A program made the translations under genes and the position numbers. Positions 1-11,635 of a stretch of 64,000 nucleotides of DNA are shown one piece after another. The stretch is from Hippasteria phrygiana (Eukaryota > Echinodermata > Asteroidea > Valvatida > Goniasteridae). Each line of letters begins with the position of its first letter. Position 1 is the stretch's first letter. The stretch is taken from assembly GCA_037893225.1 (NCBI GenBank), contig JAZGUH010000701.1:205151-269150 (forward strand), given 5' to 3'. Under the pieces are notes generated by a model. It saw only the letters and a list, made by a program, of their open reading frames with translations. It searched no databases and was not told the origin of the DNA.

Positions 1-45
1 GGTGGGACTCGAACCCACGACTTCCTGCTTTCTAATGTAATTGCC
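1..45 (-). repeat. tRNA-derived SINE fragment at window edge
   Basis: Read on the minus strand, the first ~30 bases give a Pol III B-box/T-arm (GGGTTCGAGTCCC) preceded by CAGGAAGTCG. The 5' portion of the element would lie downstream of this point and is not recognisable, so this is a fragment. The B-box resembles the plus-strand copy at 9655-9730. It sits in the ATP6AP1 intron that precedes the first exon in the window. Confidence 0.45.
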
Positions 46-139
46 TTTGAATTGAACTGAAATTCCTTTTGTGAGGAATCTCAATTATCCCAACCTAAGT
101 TTACAAGAAAACAAAATTATTTGTAGCCTTTCTTTTCAG

Positions 140-3100
140 CTGAGCATTGATGACATCACTCAGTACAGCAATGCCTACAGTGCGGGCGGGCAAGGCGCAG
201 CTCTTCGCCATCTCAAAGTAATTGAATTTTTAATTTCTATACATTACAACCAAATGTGACGTGGCCTAACCAAATGAGCATAAAGTCGCACTGTGGTATT
301 CTAAGTTACAAGCAGAAACAAAGATTTTTTTTCATTGGAAAGTCTGGTTTGGGATTTTGACATTTTTACATCAGAAAACCCTTTCCTGTCATTTTCTAAA
401 GATTTATAATGGAATTCAGTCTCCAGCTGTCATTTTAGGGTGGTTTAGTTTTTGCACTGGCCGTGTAATTCACATGGTTCTCTAACTTTGAATTTCATGT
501 TCTCAAAATAAGGGGTTATGACTTCAAAACTTCAAAGGGATGAAATGAATGAGTTACAGCAACATACAATACATTAAATTAAAACTTATCACATACTTTT
601 AGGAAATAAGTCCAAACATCAGTGCCATATAATGATGGCTGTTTAAAAGCAGAGATGTAGTCGAGTCCATCACAAGTCCCTGCAAGTCCATCACAAGCCC
701 TCCAGTCCTAATCCCAATCACAAGCTATTCAAATGAGCTTTGACAAAGGCATTCCTTTGTCATTGTTCATCCAGTATCTTGTGACTGGCTTTAAAGGACT
801 TCTGACTGGGCTTGCGAAAGTACATGTGAAAGGACTTGCAGGGACTCGACTACAACTCTGTTTAAAAGGTGGTTGCAGTTACCAGGGGGCTTATTTCATG
901 GGGTTTCTAAAAATGCACAATTTGGTAAGCAGGGAAAAGATTTGTTTTAGCAGCCAAAATGCTGTCTTTGATTGATCATCCTCAGCTGGATTTTGCTAAC
1001 CAGGCAAATATGGTAAGCAATATTTTCCGCTTAGCAGTGAAATTGGGTTCACACTATGAACATCTTTATCCCTTAAAAATTCGTTAAAGAGCCACTTTTC
1101 CCTTAATTTACCGTGAGCCAAAATTGTCACGGTTTTTTCAACATATTAGGGAGATTAGGAGTCCGTGAAAACACCCTTAGAAAAGTCCTTTGTTTAGCCG
1201 TCCGTGAAAATCCGGTGACTTCAGCCACTAGCTAGCCATGCCAGTGCCAGATTGTGTACCGTTAGGTTTTTCACGGTGTTGTGGAATCCGTGAAAACTCC
1301 CGTATGATAATCTTGTGGTTGAGATTGGCAAGTCTGCTGCCTGGCTCTCCAGAATGTTTAGAATGTTTACAATGGAGAGTTTATTGACTCCAGGTTTGAG
1401 CTTGCCCAACCGACCGAGCGCTATTAATTGTTGCCAAGAAAATACGTCTTATGAATAAACATGAACACGAAAGGCTAATACTACATTCAGAACTTGCAAA
1501 CCTTGCATGCTTGTCGGGATGGCGAGTAACACAATCTGGAGGGTTTTTCGATGGGAAAAAATGAACAACGAAACGCTAACGTATTAAGCGTTGAGGCATA
1601 CTTTTTTGCGTTGTCATTGTGTTGTCAATGTCATAGGCCTATATATTGTAAAAGTATTTATTAATAACAATTTAATTGCTTATTACGTATGGGTGAATCT
1701 GTAAAAGAAAAAAAGCTGTAGAAAGTCCTCCGTTCCTGCCCAATTCTGACTGGTTTTGACATTATTATTAATATTATTAATAACAGTATTTTGGTAGGCA
1801 CTACGTAATGAGCAATTAAATTGCGGGGGACGTATTGAGCCATGAACCCCAAACATGGCGGGCAGCGCCGGCACTCTGCCCTTAACTTTGCAGTGAAATC
1901 ACCACTTAACATCAGACAGGCGATCTATTTATAAACTACAAAAATGGTGTATTTCCTATCCATGGTAGCAGCTTGAAAATGATAATTTTCACCTAAATTT
2001 GACCAAATTATTCCGATTGTATTGCAAAGAAGTTGTTTTCAAAACTTAAACTATTGTTGTTACCCTTTTGGTTACCCCCGGTGTAATTGTCATAATTTGA
2101 CCATTAAAACTTTTCAAAATGTGGTTTTTTGTACACTAAGCTATATTTAAATCTATGCAAATTAGTGGGCGTATCCATTTCAACCATTCATTGAAAAATG
2201 CTGAGCTGCACTTGGGGCTGCTCGCACGTGGTTCGTGCCTCCTGCCTGATAATATAATTAGCTCTAAATAAATCAGCTGATTCTCATCTCGCAGAATGAT
2301 GACTCTTGGTATCTACACAATTCGCTGGTACCCGTCGCTAGTCTAATGGGCGGGCTGAAATAAAATATCCTCCACCCCAAGCGCCCTGAAACCTATTAAA
2401 GTGATTGACAGCTCAACTTTTGCGAGGTATAGGAATATTTATACATTGTAATACTATGAAACAAAATGTATACAATGGGTTTAGCTGCAGAGGTTCTTTG
2501 TGTAGGCCACTCCTGGACTGCAAAGCCTGCGAAAAAAAAAAAAAAATATTCCATGCCAACCACACGCAGCATCTGGCCTGGGAAGTACCTGTACATTTAT
2601 CCAGCGTGCATTATCACCAGCGAGGTGATGGAGAGATCGAAGTATTGCACAAATCCAGCCAGGTGGAGCTCGACTACCAGTATTTGAAAGTCATCCTGAA
2701 GGTTTCATTAAAAATATTAAAAATTGTCCATCTTTAAAAGGGGAACAAAGGGAAATTCTCTGGTCACATCGAACATACCGATTATTATATAACGTACTAG
2801 TGGCCTTCTATTTTTATTTTCTTATCTGACGAAATCTTGTGGTTAAGAACTCTAGAAGTTTTAGCAAAAAATTTTTTTTCGGTTCGGGATCATTCTTTTA
2901 AAATGCTAATTCAATTACAAAAATAAATATGTGATTCAGCAACTCGCAGAAAAATAAATAGGGGAGAAACAATTTTTTTGGTTTTAAGTATAAGTTTAGA
3001 ATAATGGACAAGCTGTCAGTAAATCTGGGATAAGATGAAAAATATATTAAAACGTTATAAATAAAGTATACAATCAGCTACTCTGCTGACCCCGCAGACA

Positions 3101-6100
3101 GCGCTTCATTGTAATAAGAAAGGGGCCTATTGTTAAGCAGTTTCATTCACATGCAAATTAGCCACCTCAGCTCTGGCTGGTGGCGGGAACCATGAAAAGG
3201 CTTTGATCCAGATATCCGCAGACTAAGCTTATAGACTATGCTGTTTCCCAAGATTGTTAGCGGGCCTTAATAATTATATTGTTTGAAGATGATATAAAAA
3301 AAACTTCAGTTTTGCAACAAATAGTTACGAAAAAATCAAATTGCGCCGGCGCCACGTTTCGGAATCTATCACCAAATTCTCATTTGACCTGAACTTATTG
3401 TAAGCAAAAAAAATGAAAGTATCACACATTGGATTTGAACACACAAATACAATCTATTCAAGACTTACAGAAAGCTCCCTGCTTGTTTACTTGTTCCACC
3501 AGCAAAAGTGTTTGCATTGTACTAGGGGTCGTAAAGGTCAAGGCAGTTACCTAATACCGTTATCTTAATTGAAACACCGTGAATTCGCCAATAATCTTCA
3601 GGGTGGTAGATGTTGTTTACCGTTATGTATGACCGATGATAATCCTCAGTGGCCAGGGTCATTAAAAAACCGTGAAAAATCCCTTACGGGATTAGTGCAA
3701 TAAGCCCCAGGTAAATATCCGTGAAACATCCCTTAGGGATTTATTTCACGGAAAAGTGGACTTTTAATGGGAATTTAAGGGATTAGATGTTCATAGTGTC
3801 AATAGCCCTGTACTTTATGTGGTGCATTTCAACATTCTTCCTGCTTTTCCTCACACATTACCAAGCTCATGTACTGATGATCTTCAGACCAAGTACATAT
3901 TCAGTTTTTCAATATTGTTTTCTTTATTACAGAAATCAATGACGGAATCCCTCTCCACTCTTGTATTGCCCACCGTTGAGCCCAGTGACCTTGAGGGAGA
4001 CCTGAGTACAAAGGTCAATGGTGCCATTTTTGACCTGAAGGAACCGACCCTTGAGGGTGCGACCCTTGACCCGACAAAGACCAATCTCGTCATTACACAC
4101 CTAAGCGTTGCCACAGGGTAAGCAGATTCATGTTTTTAAAGTGTACGTGTGTATGAGCAAATGCATATATACTGAATTTTATTCTCTACTTACATTTATG
4201 TGTGCATTCACTTTTGTTTGGCATGAACAAAAAGCAGCCCTACTGTAGGATTTGATCCGTTAACCTTCTGTGGTTCTTAACTGAACATTTTGGAGAGCAA
4301 CAATATTTTTTTTAGACGATACGATAGCCAATCTTTGAGAACATAATTTTGATAATTTTGTTCAGCAGTCGGGTACTGCTATACCATGCCGGGTAGCTCT
4401 GATAGCAGGGCTTGAAATGAACGACGGCCACGACAGCCAGTGCCGTCGTTGCCTTCTTACTGGCCGCGGTGCCCCACACAAAATCTCCGTCTTCACGGCC
4501 AGTTTTGCCTTGCCCCAAATTTACCTTGGCCGTCGTGCCCTTTTTGCAAAAACACAGCCACTACAAGTACAATCCTTCATATCATTTGTTTTTTCGATGT
4601 CATGCCAGCCCTTCATAAAATCTCGCTGCACAACACGTTGGCGATCGCGCGTACAGAATCACAGTACATGCACGTCGCACACAAACTATAATCTGGTCCA
4701 GTTTCGGAGTGTGCCGATACTTCAAGCATCAACACCCCCACCGCAAGATTAAATGTGTGTATTCGTACGTACACACAAAGCAGCAGGAGTATGTACATGT
4801 ACGGCAACGTTTACGTGCAGTCAACTGACTTTCTTTTTCTCAGTACTTGCACGTGTGCGCCTCACAATACGCATCGATGTTCGTGTACGAGGAAACGCGC
4901 CCTTGTAGGCGGCGCTATGAAGCACGCCTTCGGCGCGCTACATACGTACAGTAACTTCATGAACTTTGGTCACAACACGCGGTGTTCCGATTGTCAAAAG
5001 TTTCGATGAATAATTAGGCCCAAAAAATCGATAGAGAAAGAAGATTTCTGCACGTTAATTCACAGAACTTGATCTATTTTGTCTGTGTATGCATTTTCCG
5101 TGTTCATGAATTTATTTCGAGGTTGTACCGCTTGTACACCGCAGCGTGTTTCCCCGACATTTCCTGCCGCAACACGAGGTTTATCGCCCGCCACACAAAG
5201 TGCATCACGCACGCATTACCACCGTACGATAAACCATGGAGAAATTTATTTCTCCATGGATAAACGGACAGTGTTGGCCAGTTTCCCATCGTGGTTAGCG
5301 TTATGGTTATAAATTAGCGTTGTGCATAGTGCAGTGATGTGTACGACCTAAATTCTCCATGATTTTTAAGAATTATCGACCGTAAATATTTTTGACATTA
5401 ATTAAGGCAAGTTTTGATAATTTTTTTAGCAATTTTTTGTTATAGCTTTCGTAGCGTAAACGGAAATAGTTTAGGCTGAAATTCACATATAATTGAATAC
5501 CCATGTGATCGGAAGCAGTATGTTTTTGGCCTCATAGTCTTACTCTTACTCTTAGTTAAATACGTTTTGAACGGAAAAAAATCAACAGTGCCGCGCCCTC
5601 CGTGCCCTTTCTGCAGATATAATTTGGCCTTGGTGCCCTACTTACTGGCCTTGGTGCCCTCCATAATTTTGCTTTATTCAAGGCCAAAGTGGCCTTGCCC
5701 TAAAAATTACCAAATTCAAGGCCTGTGATAGTGATCGTATTCAGCGGCATTTGAGGCGTCATAAAAAAACAAAAAGAAATAATGTTTTAAAGACGGTTTT
5801 AACCCCTTGCGTACGGATGACAAGTATATGTGCGCATTAAATATTTCCACCTGGCCGGTTGACGTCTATACATGCCAATTTCTGCATTTTCAATCCATTA
5901 TTGGGGTATTGTGTACGTTTTGTTTCCGTTTTGCTTGGCTGTACAAGCCGGCATGGTGCCCCGACGCCCCCATTATAATGTACTTGCATTTCATAAACAG
6001 TGATTCTAAAGAGGAGGCCTTTGTTCAAGCCGATCGAATTATGGACTCCATGATCCAGACTCAAAAGACTCCCTACACTGCTATCCTGACGGCCATGCAC

Positions 6101-9100
6101 AGACCCAAGGTAAACAAACAGGCTTTGTAAACTTGTATCGTTATTTAGCCAGAGATTTAGCAGTAAACAACAGGAGCTCGGAAGTATCTACCTCCTGATG
6201 CTATCCTTTACCTTTACAAGGCAACTATATATATATACGTCCTCTTATGGAGTACTGTTCTCGCATCTGGGCTGGTGCTTATTATTTTTTCTTTCTGGTA
6301 ATGTAACCAAGCATTCAAAAGTGCCCTAGGCACTGTAGCTCGAAAGCCTGAAGAAACCTGTAGGAGAAGACAATGAGAAGAAGTTACAGTTTTAGAGGTG
6401 GGAGGAAAACCCAAGTAGAATATTCTGGGGAAAACCCACGGAATCAGGTAGGGACTGAAAACCCAATCCACATGTGGACCAGTGCAGGAATCGAACCCGG
6501 GACAGCGGTGAAACCACTGCGCCAACCTGACTCCTGACTCTGCTGAGCATTAGAGTACAGAAACACATTGTTAATTTGGTTGGAGAAGAGTTGGGCTCAT
6601 CCTTACAATCACTCTCTCACCGGATATCTGTTGCTACTCTTTAACAGATATTTTCATGGTAAATGTTTCGAGTGGTATAATGCAGTTAAGGATTATATTG
6701 TGCAGTTTCTTAGGCCGAATTAGACCTTACATTAGAGCTGTCCCGAATATACCGAATATTCGATATTCGATCGTCGAGCGAATATTCGAATACCATTTTG
6801 CCAGTTTGAATAGATATATATGCATGTACAGATACGACTCTGATGCTAATTTGTTGTGGACGGAAGTTTATTGTTCCTGTCGGTAAAACCCTTGATACAA
6901 CCGTTTGAACGGTCCATAATATCAATCGCCGTATGTAAAGCACCGCATGCTTTTACGTGCAATGTTTTTTTACCGGTGTGGCATGCACTGAAAAACTTGA
7001 TCGGCGAGTATCGAATATTTGAATATTCGGTCAAACCCAGTTTCGAATATTTGAATAGTAAATTATTCGAAAATGAACAGCCCTACCTCACATCCTACTG
7101 TATATTTAATAGGCTCTGAGATATTAACCCTCCTACTGTTATAACTATCATAACGTATCAAAAAACCTAAGCCCTTCCTCTCCAACAGCTTGTGTGTTGG
7201 CTCCATTTTGGCACCGAGAGAAGAAGGGTTAAAGAAGTTGACTTTTAGAATGCCGCTTTGCAATAGACACATGTACTGGGTATGGTTTCTATACAATAAG
7301 AAATGCGGAGTGTGCCTACCATTCTGTGTCTCCCGTTCTGTCTCTCAAAAGTTTCGCACTGTTGTGAACATTTTTCTTGACATTCTCAAGGTTGGCTTGA
7401 TGCCACTTGATTTTGTTTTCTTGTCTCTGAGTGGTTGGTGGTAGCTGTACAGAAGGGGAATGAATACTGTTGCTGTGAGTGGGGGGAACTGACCAACGGC
7501 TAAACTTGTTCATGAAATAATTTGAAATTTCACTATTCTATACTGTACAGATATAGCTCCCGCTTCATCATACCATAAACAAAAAGAGTTCTCTGTATTT
7601 TGATTGGGGAGCTTATCCTCTTCTTGGCAGGAGAGGGAGTGCATTAGATGGAACAACCTTGACCTTGAGAATCTATCTTCTGTCTTGTCCTGTTATAGTC
7701 ACATCCAAAGAATGGAGACAGACTAACTATTGGCCGACACCTGCTCGAGACCCCCACCTCCTTCACAGCTCACTACAGCTCTTCAACGCCAAAGTGCAAC
7801 GTCTACATGGTATTTGACGCCATTACACTGATCCCGGATGTTTTAAAACCAACAAAGTATGTATTGCCAATCGCGCCCACGGATTGGTCGACATCAGGGT
7901 CCGACTGTAAAGAGGAAAACGGGCGTGTGCTGGTTATGTACGTATATTGGTCTTCTCTGATTTTGTATGGTGTCCATATACCAGTTATGTGCATGAGTTG
8001 TGTGGTAAAACTACCCTCTTGAGGTGATTCAGAGAGTTAGACTAGATGAGATTATGGAAGAAGTGACACGAAGAGGCACTTTTAGTAGAAGCTTGTAACA
8101 TAGCTCTCTTACTAATTTGAGGATGTTAAGTTCAAAAATTTGTGTTACCAACCTCAAATTTTAGCCCTTTACCTAAAGCAATGATTCAGCTATTAGCAAG
8201 GAAAGGAGCAGACAACATTATACCATTCGTCAAAAATAGTCAAACCCTTGGCATTATTTTTGTGTTTGAAAGATATCTTTACCAGACGTGATGTGCTTGA
8301 TGCGCTGTATTCCCCACACAGGTCGGCCGACCAAAATATTGACCTACTTGAAGAAGTAGTTGCGAATCGAGATATCTTGCCAAAAAAAACCCAGAGGTTT
8401 ATGGGTTGGATTTTCATCCAAGATTTTCTCCACATCATTTGAGAGGCGGAAACAACTAGGAATTTTCAAGGGGAATAGTATGTTTCTCAAGGGAAATAAT
8501 ATATTTTCCTTCATTTTATATTAAGCATAATTTTGCATTTGTTTATTTGTTTGTTTGTTTGTTTGTTTGTTTGTTTGTTTGTTTGTTTGTTTGTTTGTTT
8601 GTTTGTTTGTTTGTTTGTTTGTTTGTTTGTTTGTTTGTTTGTTTGTATTTTTAAAGGAATTTTCAAAATCTCACCTTTTGCTGCTTCTTTTTTGCCTCCC
8701 GACTTCCGAGTTACACGACATGTAGTATTGTTTTGCTGTTTTTATGGACGGCAAAAATAAATAAATAAATAAAAAGATTTTTCCCATTTAAGGGCAACAC
8801 AATTGGTTTTTTTTGGCCTTTACTAAGGCACAGCCAACGGAAAAGAAAACTCTCCGGAAATCACCAAGAGAATTTAGTTGTACTGTATGTCACAAGTGAA
8901 AACAGTCCATATTTGTTTTATAACACCTCAATCATAGATTATACAAATATATTCTGTAAGTAAAACAATAATTTTTGTGTGTTCATTTTCTTAATTTTCA
9001 GATTGGAATTGTCACTGAACGATAAAAAGGACTTGGACTCATTCAAATTGAGGTGAGATTTTTTTTAAATTGTTTTTTTAACCTGGTTTTTTAAAATTCT

Positions 9101-10871
9101 GTGAAACAAAATTTGGGTACTTTCAAAGATTCTGGGCGAAATATAAAATATAAACTTGACAACCACTATAGCCTTGAAGACTGTTTAATGCTATCAGCCC
9201 CTGTATAGCAGATGTTACTGTTGTCAGTAACCAAAGATACTGTTTTTAGTATATATATTTTGCTGTGATATTTCAGGTCAATCCCTGTTGGCAAGCAGTT
9301 AGTAGCGGTTTATTATATTTCATATTGTATTTTATTTGAATATTTTATATTACATGTATTATGTAAAACTGTATATATATATTTTGCCATTTTCTATATA
9401 TATATATATATATATGTATTTGAGATATTTTAAAGTGTGGAAAATGTTGCCCCTGGGCCAATATGAACATGTTGGTTGAACTTAAAACTAAACAAAAATT
9501 CATTATGGAAATTTTTCTCTTGGGATGTATAATTTGTTCTTGGTGAATTTTCTTCAATGGTTCTGCTGAGAAGGTGGAATTTGTTACGGAGATGATGTAA
9601 ATATAAGAGAGATTTTTTGCCCTTCCCAAGATCGGCCGTCTGACCCTAGTATAAAGCTCTGTGGTTAAGTTGTTAAGATGTCTACACTCGTAAACAGGAG
9701 GTCATGGGTTCGAGTCCCTCCTGAGTAACCCTGTGAATTCTTTTCCCGACAGGCTCTTTGAAAGCACCGAGCATACAGGATGTTGGGAAGGTCTAAACCT
9801 CTTTTACATGAATGATTTTTCTGTTGAACTCTGGCAAATTGTTTCTCCTTGATTATCCCACCTCACAGCTTGAACTTCAGCACCACTGCACCCGGTTACT
9901 GGTTTGTCTCGGAAACCAGCTCCGTGGAGTTCGCGATGTCTGGCGCCCAGTCCATCAAATACGACATCAGAACAGGAATCACCCAGACACCCTACACTTT
10001 CTCCTACCACTGTACGAAGGGCATCTTCCATCTCATCCCTCCGAAGGGTTCCGCGCGTGGACGAGGGCAGATCAGTGTCAAGGAATTACAGGTGGGTGGC
10101 GGGGGGAGGAGGTGGGGGAACAGGACGGCAGGCATTGCTGGAAAGAACTACTGCTGAGATCTATTTGTCCTTTCACCTGTCCTCCCTTTACTTGGAAAAA
10201 ACCAAGATTCATTTTGGTGAAGCACCATGGATGGATCCAAAGGTGGGTTTTTTTTTGGGGGGGGGGGGGGCAGGCATTGAAAGCTCCTGATTTGTTCCTT
10301 TCTTTCTTTCGTGGTTCAAAACATATGTATAATTTGTCGGGCTTAACCCCTTTATTTTGTTTTTGTGGGTTAAAATAAAGAATCTGTCAGCCCTGACACC
10401 TTTATATGATGGTCATGTCAAAGGTCAAGTACTCGGGTCAAAATGTGTAGAGAACATGATTAACGTTTAAGCAGGTGAGACGCGTGGTTCAAGAACCACC
10501 TTGTTTTCTGAAGTGTTCATCATTGTTTTGGAACCATTTGTAGAACTTTTACCGTTTGAATTTTTGTGAACCTTGAACTCTTCTGAAAGGAGCTATTATT
10601 ATGTCTTCACATAAAACACATTTTTTTCATTTTTTCCCTGTATACGCAGATCCAACCGTACGGAATCACCAAGAGAAACGACGTCGACCTGTTTGGGCCT
10701 GTCAACGACTGCGTGGGCTTCTTCTCTGAGGGGATATTGATGGGCTTATTCATGGGCCTCATCATGTTACTCATATTATCCTTTGGTATAGGCATGCTGG
10801 CCAACCTAAAAGTCATGGATAAATTTGATGACCCTAAGGGGAAAACCATTACTGTCAACGTTTCGGAATAG
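140..10871 (+). CDS. ATP6AP1: ATP6AP1 (V-type proton ATPase subunit S1 / Ac45), 3' seven exons, 5' end outside window
   Basis: Accessory type I membrane subunit of the V-ATPase, needed in the family for assembly of the Vo sector in the ER and for sorting to acidic organelles. Exons: 140-217, 3933-4117, 6001-6109, 7699-7937, 9002-9052, 9869-10091, 10650-10871 (stop TAG 10869-10871). The join is 1107 nt, giving 368 residues with every splice phase consistent. Matches to the human protein run in order: LSIDDITQYSNAYS (human LSIEDFTAYGGVF), SLSTLVLPTVEP, TPYTAILTAMHRP, TFSYHC and the membrane anchor. Counting from the first codon here, the single membrane segment is about 324-346, followed by the conserved cytosolic tail MDKFDDPKGKTI. 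Cys269 and Cys316 keep the 47-residue spacing of the cysteine pair near the human C-terminus. The human protein has 470 residues, so roughly the first 110 (signal peptide, start) lie left of position 1. Introns are packed with transposons. The orthology call is firm; exon ends are inferred from splice consensus and phase. Confidence 0.94.
1051..3799. mobile_element. ~2.75-kb non-autonomous DNA element with ~50-60-bp inverted ends, in ATP6AP1 intron
   Basis: Left end ACACTATGAACATCTTTATC at 1051 is matched in inverted orientation at 3799 (reads ACACTATGAACATCTAATCC on the minus strand). The similarity continues with gaps for about 60 bases (CCCTTAA..., CACTTTTCC, CCGTGA). The same CCGTGAAA/CCCTTA motif words recur inside near both ends (1120-1215 and 3660-3760), so ends are compound. 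No clear target-site duplication and no transposase were found; internal reading frames are short. It fills most of the intron 218-3932. Confidence 0.55.
4406..5725. mobile_element. hAT-like non-autonomous element with flanking 6-bp direct repeat
   Basis: The left end starts CAGGGCTTGAA, and the right end finishes TTCAAGGCCTG (inverted match). Directly outside both ends stands TGATAG (4400-4405 and 5726-5731), as expected of a target duplication. hAT elements usually begin CAG and make 8-bp duplications, so the superfamily is inferred only. Sub-terminal GGCC(T/A)TGGTGCCC words are repeated at both ends (4440-4550, 5585-5700). No coding capacity is seen. It lies in the ATP6AP1 intron 4118-6000. 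Confidence 0.6.
5799..5985 (+). mobile_element. TTAA-bounded MITE, family A (CCCCTTGCGTACGG ends), right end lost, next to ATP6AP1 exon
   Basis: Begins TTAACCCCTTGCGTACGG and contains the family body (CACCTGGCCGGTTGACGTCT, ATTTTCAATCCATTATTGGG, the TTGGCTGTACAAGCCGGCAT block). Other copies (27934-28122, 34837-35026, 40077-40302, 50302-50514, 51116-51411) end with the inverse CCGTACGCAAGGGGTTAA. Here that end is missing, and the element fades out just before the acceptor AAACAG at 5995-6000. TTAA target sites and a CCC start suggest piggyBac-type mobilisation (inference). Confidence 0.7.
6290..6530 (-). repeat. tRNA-derived SINE, full-length-looking, minus strand
   Basis: On the minus strand it has a Pol III B-box region (CCCGGGTTCGATTCCTGCAC), a body with GGGTTTTCAGTCCCTACCTG and TTTTCCCCAGAATATTCT, and a 3' tail copied in other elements (reads CTTGGTTACATTACCAGAAA). 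Related copies lie at 23095-23225 (-), 27760-27905 (+) and 54300-54545 (+). Fragments at 25790-25910, 26530-26620 and 24880-24985 carry parts of it. All sit in introns. Confidence 0.65.
6731..7088. mobile_element. Foldback element rich in CGAATATTCGAAT
   Basis: Inverted pattern: AGAGCTGTCCCGAATA at the left and TTCGAAAATGAACAGCCCTA at the right, with repeated GAATATTCGAATA words in both arms (about 6745-6800 and 7005-7070) and an unrelated centre. It looks like a small hAT-style MITE (AGAGCTGT/ACAGCCCT ends). It lies in the ATP6AP1 intron 6110-7698. Confidence 0.5.
7124..7232. mobile_element. Short TTAA-bounded element (109 bp)
   Basis: Bounded by TTAACCCTCCTAC and AGAAGAAGGGTTAA. The right half (CTCCAACAGCTTGTGTGTTG, CTCCATTTTGGCACCGAGAG) matches the larger TTAA-bounded element at 48630-48887, so the two are one family. 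Confidence 0.6.
8535..8648. repeat. (TTTG)n microsatellite
   Basis: About 27 copies of TTTG in the ATP6AP1 intron 7938-9001. It produces an open frame of repeated FVCL, which is not a gene. Beyond it, 8650-9001 is A/T-rich intron with no recognised feature. Confidence 0.95.
9655..9730 (+). repeat. tRNA-like SINE head
   Basis: Contains an A-box-like GTGGTTAAGTTGTTAAGATG and a B-box GGGTTCGAGTCCC at tRNA-like spacing, but no clean cloverleaf. A diverged copy with the same A-box words and a degraded B-box is at 52970-53035. The adjacent 9365-9420 is a TA-rich microsatellite. Both lie in the ATP6AP1 intron 9053-9868. Confidence 0.5.
10650..10871 (+). CDS. ATP6AP1: ATP6AP1 terminal exon: membrane anchor and cytosolic tail
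   Basis: The acceptor TATACGCAG ends at 10649, and the exon reads 73 codons then TAG. It opens IQPYGITKRNDVDLFG, has the conserved Cys before the anchor (NDCVGFFSEG), about 23 hydrophobic residues, then the tail LKVMDKFDDPKGKTITVNVSE. The tail is the best-conserved stretch of the family and carries its sorting information. The 3' UTR follows, but no clear polyadenylation point could be chosen. Confidence 0.95.
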   Translation: MQPYGITKRNDVDLFGPVNDCVGFFSEGILMGLFMGLIMLLILSFGIGMLANLKVMDKFDDPKGKTITVNVSE

Positions 10872-10935
10872 TATTTGCAGTTTGTATGGTTTTAGGTATG
10901 TACATGTAAGAAGTTAACTGGAGAGAATGTGTGCT

Positions 10936-11181
10936 GGGGCCAATGTCATGGAACTGCTAAGCACAACAATTTGCTCAGCACCAAAAAGTCTTGCTTAGTA
11001 AACATTTTACCAGCCCAAACTCTATGTGCATTTCATGCTGAGCAAACAACAGCATAGTACCAGTCACTAGCAATATATATACACAACACATAGAAATTTA
11101 GTTGGTAATCTTGGTTTTATCAAGGAAGAATTTTCATGCTAAGCAAATTTGTGTGCTTAGTAGCTCCGTGAAATTGGCCCC
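10936..11181. mobile_element. Hairpin MITE, GGGGCCAATTTCA family
   Basis: Ends GGGGCCAATGTCATGGAACT and (inverted) GGGGCCAATTTCACGGAGCT, followed by CTAAGCACA...TTTGCT in both arms. The centre is AT-rich (CAATATATATACACAACACA). Diverged or partial copies are at 28955-29205, 36215-36450, 43868-44080 and 56934-57120. Confidence 0.6.
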
Positions 11182-11359
11182 AGGTCTATGATTGGTCCAG
11201 CTGTGGACAAAGTGTCCCCGCTTTCATTTTTGCCCTGACCTCTATGTAAACTGAATAATGCATTGGCTGTTTGAGTTGAAGTCACCATCTGCCATATTGG
11301 TACTCCCAATAGACAAATTTCAAATGGACGGAAATAGCATCGATTTGCACACTTCCAGG

Positions 11360-11635
11360 GCCCGATTTTATAGCGCTGCTCAACGGTAAGCAGAAAAGTT
11401 GTGCTAACTATAGCAGGAAAATTTGCTGAAACATTAGCGTATTTCATGGCCAAGTCGTGCTAATGCTTGCGCGTGCATGGAGATTTATATTGTTGCGTTA
11501 CTAATTTAAGCAAATCCTGCTTCCAAAGTTAGCGGGCTCTTCACTGTGCTTACTGCTTACAGTCTCTATGAAATGGGAAAGGGTTCCGTTAGCAGAAAAT
11601 CGTGTGTTAAGCAGCGCTATGAAATTAGGCCCTGG
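11360..11635. mobile_element. Hairpin MITE, GGGCCYRATTT family with GCTGCT(C/T)AAC arms
   Basis: Left end GGGCCCGATTTTATAGCGCT, right end the inverse GGGCCTAATTTCATAGCGCT. Internal words GCATGGAGATTT and AAGCAAATCCTGC recur at 29650-29830, next to the MOV10 coding exon ending at 29435. Inferred sister family of the element at 10936-11181. Confidence 0.6.

Noticed and set aside
2405..2737. Possible transposase frame in the 2.75-kb element
   Set aside because: 110 codons with no catalytic motif or similarity recognised, and overlapping frames of equal quality on both strands.
8193..8442. Overlapping open frames on both strands (64 and 81 codons) that look mildly protein-like
   Set aside because: No domain or family was recognised, no splice link to ATP6AP1 fits the phases, and exon 7699-7937 joins 9002-9052 cleanly without it.
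8533..8760. Open frame of repeated FVCL with a leading Met
   Set aside because: It is the translation of a (TTTG)n microsatellite inside an ATP6AP1 intron.
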